A DNA stretch of 64,000 nucleotides from Paenimyroides viscosum. Lineage in GTDB: Bacteria; Bacteroidota; Bacteroidia; Flavobacteriales; Flavobacteriaceae. Made by a program: the position numbers and the translations under genes. Below the pieces are notes generated by a model, which was not told the DNA's origin, ran no database searches, and was given only the letters and a program-made list of their open reading frames with translations. This document shows positions 1 through 8,367 of the stretch, piece by piece (the first letter of the stretch is position 1; every line of letters starts with the position of its first letter). The DNA lies in assembly GCF_003858535.1 (NCBI RefSeq), contig NZ_RQTJ01000004.1:1-64000 (forward strand), in the 5' to 3' direction.

Positions 1-83
1 ATTCGACAGAAATATTAACAACCTAAAAATTAATCTCGTTTAATAATGCACTATGGGTTAGTATAGGTTGAGAGTACTTATAT

Positions 84-119
84 AAAAAGGAGTTCAATAT
101 AATTTTGAGCTCCTTTTTA
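84..119 (+). terminator. Rho-independent terminator upstream of the cco operon
   Basis: Arms at 84-97 and 105-118 form a stem with one G:U pair; the arms begin and end in runs of five A and five T, so it can work in both directions. It probably ends a gene lying to the left of the window. The first 83 bases contain no ORF that I can name; three short tails ending within 42 bases are all possible ends of a truncated upstream gene. Confidence 0.7.
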
Positions 120-196
120 TATTTTGTCTAAAAAATAGGTTTAAATACAATTCCTAAGGAATTAAACATACAATTAATGTATATTAAAAAACTTTG

Positions 197-261
197 GTCA
201 GTAATTAAATTTTCAAACTGACATTTATCATATTTTATTTAATCTGCCAATTATAGTTTTG
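197..261 (+). promoter_or_regulatory. Possible promoter region of the cco operon
   Basis: A TAnnTTTG box (TAGTTTTG) lies at 254-261, 17 bases before the ccoS start, and fits the Bacteroidetes -7 element. No good TTTG -33 element is seen at the expected distance. An inverted repeat GTCAGT (197-202) / ACTGAC (217-222) lies upstream and could be a regulator site, but it is short. An oxygen-responsive CRP/FNR-type regulator would be a reasonable expectation for a cbb3 operon; no clear TTGAT-N4-ATCAA box is visible. Confidence 0.3.
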
Positions 262-277
262 TACAAAGATTTAAGGT

Positions 278-460
278 ATGGGCGTAATTTATATTTTAAT
301 ATGCATTAGCATATTTGTAGCTGCCGTTTTTATGATACTCTTCATAAAATCTGTTAAAAGCGGACAGTTCGATGATCAGTATACTCCGTCTGTGAGGATG
401 CTTTTCGATGATGAAATCAAAGAGAAAAAAGAAAGAAAAACAAAAAAACAATCAAATTAA
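278..460 (+). CDS. ccoS: CcoS, cbb3 oxidase maturation protein
   Basis: This 60-residue protein has one N-terminal membrane helix (about residues 3-25) followed by the conserved acidic stretch FDD around residues 31-33 and a lysine/glutamate-rich cytoplasmic tail. Size, topology and the motif match the CcoS family, which is needed in other bacteria for insertion of redox cofactors into the CcoN subunit of cbb3 oxidase. It is the first gene of the operon, nine bases before ccoNO. The usual flavobacterial partner ccoI, a copper P-type ATPase, is not in the window and could lie to the left, although a terminator and about 190 bases separate that position from ccoS. Confidence 0.88.
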   Translation: MGVIYILICISIFVAAVFMILFIKSVKSGQFDDQYTPSVRMLFDDEIKEKKERKTKKQSN

Positions 461-469
461 TTATTATTT

Positions 470-2653
470 ATGGAAGTGCAACAATTTTATTACGACAACA
501 AAATTGTTAAGAAGTTTCTGTATGCGGCAATTCTTTTTGGAGTTGTTGGTATGCTTGTAGGATTGCTTTTAGCAGTTATGTTTATATTTCCAAACATCAC
601 AGATAATATTCCGTGGTTAAGTTTTGGAAGGTTAAGACCTTTACACACCAATGCGGTAATTTTTGCTTTTGTAGGAAATACCATTTTTGCGGGGGTTTAC
701 TATTCGTTACAACGTTTACTTAAAACGCGAATGTATAGCGATTTTTTAAGTAATATTAATTTTTGGGGTTGGCAGTTAATTATTGTAGCAGCAGCAATTA
801 CTTTACCGTTAGGTTATACTTCATCTAAAGAATATGCCGAATTAGAGTGGCCTATAGACATTGCCATTGCAGTAGTATGGGTAGTTTTTGGTATAAATAT
901 GATTATGACCATATTAAACCGTAGAGAACGTCACTTGTATGTTGCTATTTGGTTTTATTTGGCAACGTTTGTTACGGTTGCAGTTCTGCATATTTTTAAC
1001 AATATAGAATTGCCTGTAAATATGTGGAAATCGTATTCGGTTTACGCAGGGGTGCAAGATGCTTTAGTACAATGGTGGTATGGTCATAATGCGGTAGCAT
1101 TTTTCTTAACAACACCGTTTTTGGGTCTTATGTATTACTTTTTACCCAAAATTGCAAACCGTCCTGTTTATTCTTATAGATTATCTATTATTCACTTCTG
1201 GTCGTTAATATTTTTATATATCTGGGCAGGACCACACCATTTATTGTACACATCATTACCAGAATGGGCTCAAAATTTAGGTGTAGTATTTTCTGTAATG
1301 CTTCTGGCACCATCTTGGGGTGGTATGATCAACGGTTTATTAACACTTCGTGGAGCTTGGGATAAAGTACGTACAGAACCTGTTTTAAAATTCTTTGTAG
1401 TAGCAATTACAGGTTATGGTATGGCTACGTTTGAAGGACCAATGTTATCATTTAAAAACGTAAATGCTATTGCGCATTATACAGACTGGATCGTAGCACA
1501 CGTGCATGTTGGGGCTTTAGCTTGGAATGGATTTATGGCATTTGCTGTTATGTATTGGTTGTTGCCAAGAATTGCAAAAACAGAATTATATTCTAAAAAA
1601 CTAGCAAATTTCCATTTTTGGATTGGAACTTTAGGAATCATTCTTTATACTATTCCTTTATATGTTGCAGGTTTCAGTCAGCACATGATGTGGAAACAAT
1701 TTAATCCAGACGGAACTTTAAAATATGGTAACTTCTTAGAAACTGTAACAGCTATTATGCCAATGTATGCAATGCGTGCTATAGGCGGATCGTTATACTT
1801 AATTGGTATTTTGGTTCTTGTGTACAACATTTATAAAACAATGACGGCTGCACCACAGGTTGAAGATGAGTTGGCAGAAGCTCCAGAATTGGTTCGTATA
1901 TCTCCAACTCGTGTAAAAGGAGAAAGATTTCATGCTTGGTTAGAACGTAAACCAATTCAATTAACCATTTTAGCAACCATAGCTATTTTAATTGGAGGAA
2001 TTGTCCAAATTGTACCTACATTGGTGGTCGATTCTAATATTCAAACCATATCAAGCGTAAAACCTTACACACCATTAGAACTAGAAGGACGTGATTTATA
2101 TATACGTGAAGGTTGTGTGGGTTGTCACTCACAAATGATTCGTCCGTTTAGAAGTGAAGTAGAACGTTACGGCGAATATTCAAAATCAGGCGAATATGTA
2201 TACGATTATCCATTTTTATGGGGATCAAAACGAACAGGTCCAGATTTACACCGTTTAGGTGCAAAATATTCAGATAACTGGCATTTTAATCACATGTACG
2301 ATCCGCAAAGTACCTCACCAGGTTCTATAATGCCGGGTTATAAATGGATGTTCGACAACAAAGAAATGAACATTGCCGATACCGAGAATAAAATGCGTGT
2401 ATTACAAAAATTAGGAGTTCCTTATACCGATGAAGATATTGCCAATGCTAAAGCTACAATGAAACAACAAGCACAGCAAATAGAAGATAATTTAAAGAAC
2501 GATCCTGATTTCGTAAAATCTTATGAAGCAAGTAAAAAGACAGCACAAGCAAATGGTGAAAAGTTTGTTCCAATGAGCGATCGTGAAATCACTGCTTTAA
2601 TTGCATATTTACAACGTTTAGGAACCGATATTAAGGTAAAAGAAAATAAATAG
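470..2653 (+). CDS. ccoNO: Fused cbb3 oxidase subunits I and II (CcoN-CcoO)
   Basis: The 727-residue protein joins the catalytic subunit CcoN to the monoheme cytochrome CcoO. The CcoN part carries the low-spin heme histidine H59 in LHTNAV, the CuB ligands H206 (WYGHNA) and H256-H257 (GPHH), and the heme ligands H344 and H346 (AHVHVGALAW). From about residue 488 the sequence becomes CcoO: a membrane anchor, then the heme c motif CVGCH at 549-553 followed by MIRPFRSE, and a long periplasmic domain. In proteobacteria these are two genes; fusion is known in Bacteroidetes. It reduces oxygen to water at low oxygen tension and pumps protons in the inner membrane. ccoQ follows six bases later. Confidence 0.95.
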   Translation: MEVQQFYYDNKIVKKFLYAAILFGVVGMLVGLLLAVMFIFPNITDNIPWLSFGRLRPLHTNAVIFAFVGNTIFAGVYYSLQRLLKTRMYSDFLSNINFWGWQLIIVAAAITLPLGYTSSKEYAELEWPIDIAIAVVWVVFGINMIMTILNRRERHLYVAIWFYLATFVTVAVLHIFNNIELPVNMWKSYSVYAGVQDALVQWWYGHNAVAFFLTTPFLGLMYYFLPKIANRPVYSYRLSIIHFWSLIFLYIWAGPHHLLYTSLPEWAQNLGVVFSVMLLAPSWGGMINGLLTLRGAWDKVRTEPVLKFFVVAITGYGMATFEGPMLSFKNVNAIAHYTDWIVAHVHVGALAWNGFMAFAVMYWLLPRIAKTELYSKKLANFHFWIGTLGIILYTIPLYVAGFSQHMMWKQFNPDGTLKYGNFLETVTAIMPMYAMRAIGGSLYLIGILVLVYNIYKTMTAAPQVEDELAEAPELVRISPTRVKGERFHAWLERKPIQLTILATIAILIGGIVQIVPTLVVDSNIQTISSVKPYTPLELEGRDLYIREGCVGCHSQMIRPFRSEVERYGEYSKSGEYVYDYPFLWGSKRTGPDLHRLGAKYSDNWHFNHMYDPQSTSPGSIMPGYKWMFDNKEMNIADTENKMRVLQKLGVPYTDEDIANAKATMKQQAQQIEDNLKNDPDFVKSYEASKKTAQANGEKFVPMSDREITALIAYLQRLGTDIKVKENK

Positions 2654-2659
2654 AATGTT

Positions 2660-2863
2660 ATGTTAAAATTTATTAAACACAATATGGAAACTATTTCAGG
2701 AATTGAAATATATCCAATAATAGCCTTACTAATATTCTTTTTATTTTTTACAGGATTAATTGTTTGGGTTTTTACTTACAAAAAAAGTGTAATAAACGAA
2801 ATAAGTAGGTTGCCTTTACAAAATGATAACGAAAACGAAAATCAAACCAATACGAATTTATAG
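2660..2863 (+). CDS. ccoQ: CcoQ-like cbb3 oxidase small subunit
   Basis: This 67-residue protein has a single membrane helix (about residues 18-40) ending in WVFTYKK and a polar asparagine/glutamate-rich tail. CcoQ proteins are poorly conserved single-span proteins that sit between ccoO and ccoP and stabilise the complex, and both the topology and the position fit. Translation could instead begin at the second methionine (2684), giving 59 residues starting METISG, closer to the usual length. The gene is spaced six bases after ccoNO and two bases before ccoP, so it is cotranscribed. The assignment rests on context more than on sequence. Confidence 0.75.
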   Translation: MLKFIKHNMETISGIEIYPIIALLIFFLFFTGLIVWVFTYKKSVINEISRLPLQNDNENENQTNTNL

Positions 2864-2865
2864 TT

Positions 2866-3807
2866 ATGAAACGATTTTTTCCAGTATACGTCCGTGTTCC
2901 ACTGATATTTTTCACCTGTTATGGTCTGTTAGAATATTTTATAGATTCTGGTGATAAACCTGCAATAATAGCTTACCCATCTGTAATGTTGCTTTTAGCA
3001 TTAGTGTTATTAGTGATAATAGCGCTAGAAATTGTAGCAAGTGCATCAAATAACATCATTAATCAGCTAATGACGCCAGAAGAACGAGCTGAAAAGGAAC
3101 GATTAGAAAATTTGCCTATATCGCAAATACCATTTGTAAAAAATCTTTTACAAAAGTTAACCAAAACTAAACCTATTACTAGTGAAAAAGAGATAGAGTT
3201 AGATCATGATTACGATGGAATTAAAGAATTAGACAACGATTTACCACCATGGTGGGTGTACCTTTTTTATGCGACTATTATTTTTAGTGTGATTTATCTT
3301 GGAAAGTATCATTTATTTGGTGGCGATAATCAATTCCAAGAATTAGAAAAAGAATTAGCAATTGCACAAAAAGATATCGAAGAATATAAAAAAACGGCTC
3401 CTGATTTACTTACTGCAGATAAAGTTATTCTATTGACTGATGCTGGCGATATTGCTGCCGGAAAAGCTATTTACGATGCTAATTGTGTGGCTTGCCACCG
3501 TGCCGATGGTGGTGGAGGTATTGGGCCAAATTTGGCAGATGAGTATTGGATATTAGGCGGCGATGTAAAAGAAATTTTTAATACTATTATGGAAGGTGGT
3601 CGCGATGGTAAAGGAATGGTTGCTTGGAAACAACAAATTAAACCAAGTGATATACAAAAAGTATCAAGTTATATTTTATCATTACAGGGCAAAAACCCTG
3701 CAGACGGTAAAGCACCCGAAGGTGATAAAGTTACAAACAATCCGGCTAGTACAACTGTTGCCACAGACAGCTTAGCAGTAAAACAAGCAAGTGCACCGGA
3801 TGCATAA
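2866..3807 (+). CDS. ccoP: Monoheme CcoP subunit III of cbb3 oxidase
   Basis: At 313 residues, it begins with two hydrophobic segments (about 8-25 and 38-60), a charged linker, then the FixP N-terminal signature DLPPWWVYLFY with another membrane helix, and ends in a cytochrome c domain with CVACH at residues 207-211 and the downstream GIGPNL region. Classical CcoP has two CXXCH heme sites; only one is present here. The tail after residue 275 is low-complexity. It passes electrons from periplasmic or quinol-linked donors to CcoO and CcoN. It is the last gene before a hairpin terminator, so the downstream accessory genes may be transcribed partly separately. Confidence 0.92.
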   Translation: MKRFFPVYVRVPLIFFTCYGLLEYFIDSGDKPAIIAYPSVMLLLALVLLVIIALEIVASASNNIINQLMTPEERAEKERLENLPISQIPFVKNLLQKLTKTKPITSEKEIELDHDYDGIKELDNDLPPWWVYLFYATIIFSVIYLGKYHLFGGDNQFQELEKELAIAQKDIEEYKKTAPDLLTADKVILLTDAGDIAAGKAIYDANCVACHRADGGGGIGPNLADEYWILGGDVKEIFNTIMEGGRDGKGMVAWKQQIKPSDIQKVSSYILSLQGKNPADGKAPEGDKVTNNPASTTVATDSLAVKQASAPDA

Positions 3808-3851
3808 TAATTTCCAACCAAATTTGGAGAGTTTTTAGTTTTATTTTTCTT

Positions 3852-3885
3852 CCACAGCTCTTCTATAAAAGGGCTGTGGTTATTT
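3852..3885 (+). terminator. Hairpin terminator after ccoP
   Basis: CCACAGC (3852-3858) pairs with GCTGTGG (3873-3879), and the stem extends inward through G:U and A:T pairs around a short loop; TTATTT follows. It separates the structural cco genes from the accessory genes ccoG and ccoH and may only attenuate transcription. Confidence 0.65.
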
Positions 3886-3910
3886 AAACTAAATTTAAAA
3901 GATCTTAGAA

Positions 3911-5326
3911 ATGATTAATGAAGATAGCAATTTTAGAGACAGATTAGGTACTGTTGATAAAGAGGGTAAAAGAATTTGGGTGTATCCAAAAAAACCATCG
4001 GGTAAGTTTTACGATTTACGCAAAATTGTAAGTTATTTACTATTGGTAATTTTAATGGTTTCGCCTTTCATTAAAATAAACGGAAATCAACTTTTTTTAT
4101 TTAATGTTTTAGAGCGTAAATTTTCAATTTTCAGCTTTACATTTTGGCCACAAGATTTTTACATAGTAGTTATTGCAATAATTATTTGTGTCGTATTTGT
4201 AGCACTATTTACTGTTGTTTTCGGAAGAATTTTTTGCGGATGGATCTGTCCGCAAACTATTTTTTTAGAAATGGTTTTTAGACGAATTGAATATTGGATA
4301 GAAGGTGATCGCGGAGCACAAATAAGGTTAAACAAGCAACAATGGAATGCCGAAAAAATAAGAAAAAAAGCATTAAAATGGTTTGTGTTTTTTATTATAT
4401 CTTTTGTAATAGCAAATGTTTTTCTTGCCTACCTTATTGGTTCAGATCAAGTTTTGGCTATGGTAAAACATGGACCATTTGTAAATATATCAACCTTTAT
4501 ATCACTAATTGTTTTTACAGCAGTTTTTTATTTTGTATTTGCATGGTTTCGTGAACAGGTTTGTATTATTGCTTGCCCATACGGAAGGTTACAAGGTGTT
4601 TTACTTGATGAAAAGTCTATTGTTGTAGCTTACGATTATAAACGTGGTGAATCAGAAAAGGGTAGGGCAAAGTTTAAAAAGAATGAAAACAGAACAGAAA
4701 AGGGACTAGGCGATTGTATTGATTGTGCACAATGCGTACAAGTTTGTCCAACAGGGATTGATATTCGTAACGGCACACAGTTAGAATGTGTAAACTGTAC
4801 CGCTTGTATTGATGCTTGCGATTTTATGATGGAATCTGTAAACCTGCCAAAAGGTTTAATTAGATACGCATCAGAAGTTGAAATTGACAAAAAAGAGAAG
4901 TTTGTATTCACTGCCAGAATGAAAGGTTACTCTGCCGTTTTATTAATATTAATGGGTATTTTAACCGGATTGCTTTTTTTACGAAGCGATGTTGAAGCCA
5001 AAGTATTGCGTTTACCAGGGCAGTTGTTTGAACATAAAGGAGAAAATATTAGCAATGTGTACACTTATAAAATTGTAAATAAAACAGCTCGTAATTTCGA
5101 GAATGTGACTATTAAACTTGTACATCCGGAAGGTAAGATTGATTTAGTTGGAAAAAAATCAATCATTATACCTAAAGAACAAATGATTCAGGGTACGTTA
5201 TTTATAGAAATTCCGCAGGCTTTACTTAAAAGTGATAAAACCGAAGTTCAGCTAGAAATCTATAATAACAATGAATTAATAGATCATACCAAAACCAACT
5301 TTTTAGGACCGCGAAGTTTTAATTAG
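3911..5326 (+). CDS. ccoG: CcoG/RdxA, polyferredoxin accessory protein of cbb3 oxidase
   Basis: This 471-residue membrane protein has several helices, a membrane-side cysteine cluster CGWICPQT (first Cys at residue 109), CIIACPYGR, and two classical 4Fe-4S patterns, CIDCAQCVQVCPTG and CVNCTACIDACD. The C-terminal third after the last membrane helix (about residue 355) is an immunoglobulin-like domain, as in the family. CcoG is reported to reduce copper ions for delivery to the CuB site of cbb3 oxidase. It lies about 100 bases after ccoP behind a hairpin. All expected cysteine motifs are intact. Confidence 0.93.
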   Translation: MINEDSNFRDRLGTVDKEGKRIWVYPKKPSGKFYDLRKIVSYLLLVILMVSPFIKINGNQLFLFNVLERKFSIFSFTFWPQDFYIVVIAIIICVVFVALFTVVFGRIFCGWICPQTIFLEMVFRRIEYWIEGDRGAQIRLNKQQWNAEKIRKKALKWFVFFIISFVIANVFLAYLIGSDQVLAMVKHGPFVNISTFISLIVFTAVFYFVFAWFREQVCIIACPYGRLQGVLLDEKSIVVAYDYKRGESEKGRAKFKKNENRTEKGLGDCIDCAQCVQVCPTGIDIRNGTQLECVNCTACIDACDFMMESVNLPKGLIRYASEVEIDKKEKFVFTARMKGYSAVLLILMGILTGLLFLRSDVEAKVLRLPGQLFEHKGENISNVYTYKIVNKTARNFENVTIKLVHPEGKIDLVGKKSIIIPKEQMIQGTLFIEIPQALLKSDKTEVQLEIYNNNELIDHTKTNFLGPRSFN

Positions 5327-5343
5327 AATAGAAAATTTGAATA

Positions 5344-5460
5344 CTAACATATATCAAAATTGAAATGAATGTTGTCAATCCAACGAAGCAGGAATCTTTT
5401 TCAGAATATATAGATTCTTCGATTCCATTAAGAATGACAATTTTTAATGATATATGTTAG
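5344..5460. repeat. Inverted-repeat element between ccoG and ccoH
   Basis: The 173-base gap between ccoG and ccoH holds a nested palindrome. Perfect 12-base outer arms CTAACATATATC (5344-5355) and GATATATGTTAG (5449-5460) enclose imperfect inner arms starting TGTCA and ending AATCT on each side. The inner core (CGAAG..AGGAATCT) resembles the small palindromic intergenic repeats common in flavobacterial genomes. No ORF is inside. It could fold into a long cruciform or RNA hairpin in the middle of the operon. I saw no second copy of the whole element in this window. Confidence 0.6.
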
Positions 5461-5499
5461 TTCAATGATAAAAAAAAAGAAAAACTAAAACTTGAACAA

Positions 5500-5946
5500 A
5501 TGAAATTTAATTGGGGAACAGGCATAGTTATAGGTATTGCAGCCTTTATGATATTTATACTGCAATATGTTATTCGTGTACAAATGTATGCACGTTATGA
5601 TAATGAATTGGTAACAGAACAATATTACCAAAAAGAAGCTGAAATTAACGGCAACCGCTTAAAACAAGAAAATGCTGTTGATTTAGGAGAAAATTTATAT
5701 GTAAAAACAACCGAAAAAGGTATCGAGGTTTTTTTTCCTGAACATTTTAATGCAACAGAAATTAATGGCAGAGTATCCCTTTACAGACCGTCTAACCAAG
5801 CCTTTGATCAGACAATTCCTTTAGAATTGACTTCCAATCATTTGCTTATACCTAAATCTCGCTTGGTAGACGGTCGTTGGGATATTACAATAGATTTTAC
5901 ATATAAAAACACAGCATACTTAAAACAACAAATTTTAGTTTTATAA
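5500..5946 (+). CDS. ccoH: CcoH/FixH-family protein
   Basis: The 148-residue protein has one N-terminal membrane helix (about residues 7-25) and a periplasmic domain with the family pattern YQKEAEINGN near residue 44, which corresponds to the YY..KG/ET.N region of FixH, then a beta-rich C-terminal part containing DGRWDI. FixH is required for assembly of cbb3 oxidase together with FixG, FixI and FixS. It overlaps the next gene by one base (TAATG), which suggests translational coupling. The start was chosen because it gives the complete membrane helix. Confidence 0.85.
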   Translation: MKFNWGTGIVIGIAAFMIFILQYVIRVQMYARYDNELVTEQYYQKEAEINGNRLKQENAVDLGENLYVKTTEKGIEVFFPEHFNATEINGRVSLYRPSNQAFDQTIPLELTSNHLLIPKSRLVDGRWDITIDFTYKNTAYLKQQILVL

Positions 5947-6644
5947 TGATAATTCCGTTACTGTTAGGTTTATTAGGTAGTTTGCATTGTGTTGCAATGT
6001 GCGGACCAATAGCTTTAGCATTACCAGTACATCAATTTAATACTACAAAAAAAACAGCTTCAATATTATTGTATCATTTAGGCAGAATAAGTGTTTATGT
6101 AGTATTAGGTGTTGTTTTTGGAACTGTAGGTAAAGGTTTGTTCATAGCCGGGTTTCAACAAAATGTTTCAATAATTTTAGGGATACTTTTAATACTTGGT
6201 GTGCTTTTTTTTAATGAAAAAAAAATGCAAAATTTGGTATTAAGCCCAAATTCTAAAGCATATATAAAATTTAAGAATACATTTGGTACTTATATTCGTA
6301 AAAAAACACCTGTATCATTTGTTATTATGGGTATGTTAAATGGTTTGTTGCCTTGTGCAATGATTTATATGGCACTATTTGGCGCTACTGCAACGCAAGG
6401 TAGTTTATACGGTGGCTTGTTTATGTTATGGTACGGTTTAGGAACTATTCCGTTACTTTCGCTTTTGGTTTTAATGGGAAATTGGGTTACAAACAACTTT
6501 AAAAATAAATTTAAAAAGGCTGTGCCGGTATTTTTAATATTCACAGGATGTTTATTGATTATACGAGGTTTAAATTTAGATATTCCGTATTTATCACCAT
6601 CGAGTTTGCAACTATTTATTTCGGGAAATCCACAGTGTTTTTAA
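5946..6644 (+). CDS. TauE/SafE or DsbD-like (UreH) membrane protein of the cco cluster
   Basis: At 232 residues with six to seven membrane helices, it starts with the motif LGSLHCVAMCGPIALAL and has a second half-repeat containing MGMLNGLLPCAMIYMAL. This duplicated GxxxC arrangement is typical of the DsbD_2 / sulfite exporter TauE/SafE family (PF13386). Members in cbb3 clusters are thought to act in metal (copper) or thiol-redox handling during oxidase assembly, but the role is not established. It is coupled to ccoH by a one-base overlap and is followed by a strong bidirectional terminator, so it ends the operon. Confidence 0.82.
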   Translation: MIIPLLLGLLGSLHCVAMCGPIALALPVHQFNTTKKTASILLYHLGRISVYVVLGVVFGTVGKGLFIAGFQQNVSIILGILLILGVLFFNEKKMQNLVLSPNSKAYIKFKNTFGTYIRKKTPVSFVIMGMLNGLLPCAMIYMALFGATATQGSLYGGLFMLWYGLGTIPLLSLLVLMGNWVTNNFKNKFKKAVPVFLIFTGCLLIIRGLNLDIPYLSPSSLQLFISGNPQCF

Positions 6645-6645
6645 T

Positions 6646-6679
6646 AAAAAAACGAGATTCGCAATGAATCTCGTTTTTG
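6646..6679. terminator. Bidirectional terminator between the cco operon and sod
   Basis: AACGAGATTC (6651-6660) and GAATCTCGTT (6666-6675) form a perfect stem with a five-base loop, flanked by A and T runs. It can end both the plus-strand cco operon and the minus-strand sod transcript. Confidence 0.85.
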
Positions 6680-6682
6680 TTT

Positions 6683-7447
6683 TTATTTGATTAACGATAA
6701 TCTATATTCCACTTTACTCCAGTCAACCAACTGCCAGAAGTTTTCAATATATTTAGGTCGTTCGTTTTTATATTTTAAGTAGTAAGCGTGTTCCCAAACA
6801 TCAATATTCATTAAAGGATATCCTTTAACTTCTGCATTTGGCATTAACGGATTATCTTGATTGATTGATGTAGTGATTTTCAATGTACCATCGTTCTGAT
6901 ATACCAACCAAACCCAGCCCGAACCAAATACTCCTTTTGCGGCATCGGTAAACTGAGTTTTAAATTGATCGAAACTTCCAAAATCTTTATTAATTAATTC
7001 GGCAACTTTACCTGTTGGACGTCCGCCTGCTTTTGGTCCTATAATTTCCCAAAAAATATTGTGATTATAGTAACCACCTGCATTATTTCTCAACGCACTA
7101 TTTTTAAGATCCATCCCTTTTAAGATTTCCTCAATAGACATTGTTTCTAAAGGTGTTCCTTTAACAGCATCGTTTAATTTATTGCAGTATCCTAAATGAT
7201 GCTTACCATAATGTGTTTCAACGGTTTGTCCGTCCATATAAGGATCTAAATCGTTGTAACCGTAATTTAAACCTTTCATTTGAAAAGCACCTTGATTAGC
7301 TACTACCGATTTTGGATCTCCTTTTGCTGGGATAGAATCTGTAGCTGTAGCACTTGGTACTTGTACCTCTGTCATTTCTTCTTTATTTTTACAACTAAAT
7401 AATAATAAAGAAGTAATTGTTGTTAGTAATAAAATGTTTCTTTTCAT
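6683..7447 (-). CDS. sod: Superoxide dismutase (Mn-type), predicted lipoprotein
   Basis: The 254-residue protein has a lipoprotein signal with LLFSC and Cys19 as the likely lipidated residue, a disordered linker to about residue 52, and a complete Fe/Mn superoxide dismutase domain. The metal ligands are H79 (ETHYGKHH), H129 (YYNHNIFWE), D216 and H220 (DVWEHAYY). The Gln that tunes the metal site sits in NQD (residue 197) and the FeSOD position before the second ligand is Gly, both of which favour manganese, although metal use cannot be fixed by sequence. It would detoxify superoxide outside the cytoplasm. The gene starts five bases after the ACBP gene, apparently in the same operon. Confidence 0.92.
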   Translation of the reverse strand: MKRNILLLTTITSLLLFSCKNKEEMTEVQVPSATATDSIPAKGDPKSVVANQGAFQMKGLNYGYNDLDPYMDGQTVETHYGKHHLGYCNKLNDAVKGTPLETMSIEEILKGMDLKNSALRNNAGGYYNHNIFWEIIGPKAGGRPTGKVAELINKDFGSFDQFKTQFTDAAKGVFGSGWVWLVYQNDGTLKITTSINQDNPLMPNAEVKGYPLMNIDVWEHAYYLKYKNERPKYIENFWQLVDWSKVEYRLSLIK

Positions 7448-7452
7448 ACAAT

Positions 7453-7713
7453 TTATAGCTTTAATGATTTTACAAGGTCAATATACAAAATTTTAGCTTC
7501 TTCTTGTGTTAAATGTGTTACTTGTTTCCAAGCATTAAATTTAAAACCTCTAATAAGATCTACCTCTTTATATACAAAATCATGAGAATAATTTAACGTT
7601 GCTTGTTTATAATAGGCATATAAGCGCAAGCGTATATCTGGCGGTAATTTAATAATTGTTTCAGATGCTTTTTCAAAAGCTTCTTTAAATAATTGATCGG
7701 TATTTTGTGACAT
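7453..7713 (-). CDS. Acyl-CoA-binding protein
   Basis: This 86-residue protein matches the four-helix ACBP fold over its whole length, with FEKASE near the start, the conserved LYAYYKQAT segment around residues 31-39 containing the acyl-CoA-contacting tyrosine and lysine, and the third-helix block FNAWKQV near residue 55. ACBPs bind long-chain acyl-CoA esters in the cytoplasm; they are common in eukaryotes and found in a limited set of bacteria including Bacteroidetes. It abuts psd and precedes sod by five bases, placing it in a phospholipid synthesis operon, which suits a carrier of acyl-CoA. No enzyme motif is present. Confidence 0.9.
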   Translation of the reverse strand: MSQNTDQLFKEAFEKASETIIKLPPDIRLRLYAYYKQATLNYSHDFVYKEVDLIRGFKFNAWKQVTHLTQEEAKILYIDLVKSLKL

Positions 7714-8367
7714 TTATTTATTGGCGATTACCGTTTTGTTTCCGCGTGCTTTTTGATTTAAAACTACGTTTACATTTGTTCCCAAAGGAAGATACAAGTC
7801 CACACGTGAACCAAATTTTATAAATCCTGCGTCTTCACCCTGATTAACTCTGTGACCAACTTTTGCATAATTTACAATTCTTTTTGCCAATGCACCGGCA
7901 ATTTGGCGGTACATAACTTCTCCGTATACAGGATTATCTATAACAATGGTGGTACGTTCGTTTTCTTCACTTGCCTTAGGATGCCATGCTACTAAATATT
8001 TACCTGGGTGGTATTTGCTATAAGTAACCATTCCGTTTAAAGCATATCTGGTAACGTGTACGTTTATAGGCGACATAAAAATAGATACCATTAAACGTCT
8101 GTCTTTAAAATATTCTGGTTCGTAAACTTCTTCTATTACAACTACTTTACCATCTACAGGAGCCAATATCAAATGATCGGCAATATCGTCTAATGTTCTT
8201 TTTGGATTTCTAAAAAACTGAAGTACAATTACCAAAAACAATAAAGTAACTATTTGTACAACTTTTACCAACCAAGGAATAGAAATTAAATATTCAACCC
8301 CCAATATAATAGAAACTGCAATTAAAAGTGAGAATAAAATAATTTTAGCGCCTTCTTTATGAAACAT
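7714..8367 (-). CDS. psd: Phosphatidylserine decarboxylase, short (type II-like) form
   Basis: At 217 residues it has two N-terminal membrane helices (about 8-25 and 33-50), then the decarboxylase core with APVDGKV, IFMSPINVHV, GHRVNQGED and the self-cleavage site FGSRVDLYLP, where Gly186-Ser187 would be processed to give the pyruvoyl group. The GSRVD form rather than LGST is typical of the short bacterial and archaeal-type enzymes. It converts phosphatidylserine to phosphatidylethanolamine, the major membrane lipid in this group. The gene overlaps cdsA by one base and abuts the ACBP gene. Confidence 0.93.
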   Translation of the reverse strand: MFHKEGAKIILFSLLIAVSIILGVEYLISIPWLVKVVQIVTLLFLVIVLQFFRNPKRTLDDIADHLILAPVDGKVVVIEEVYEPEYFKDRRLMVSIFMSPINVHVTRYALNGMVTYSKYHPGKYLVAWHPKASEENERTTIVIDNPVYGEVMYRQIAGALAKRIVNYAKVGHRVNQGEDAGFIKFGSRVDLYLPLGTNVNVVLNQKARGNKTVIANK

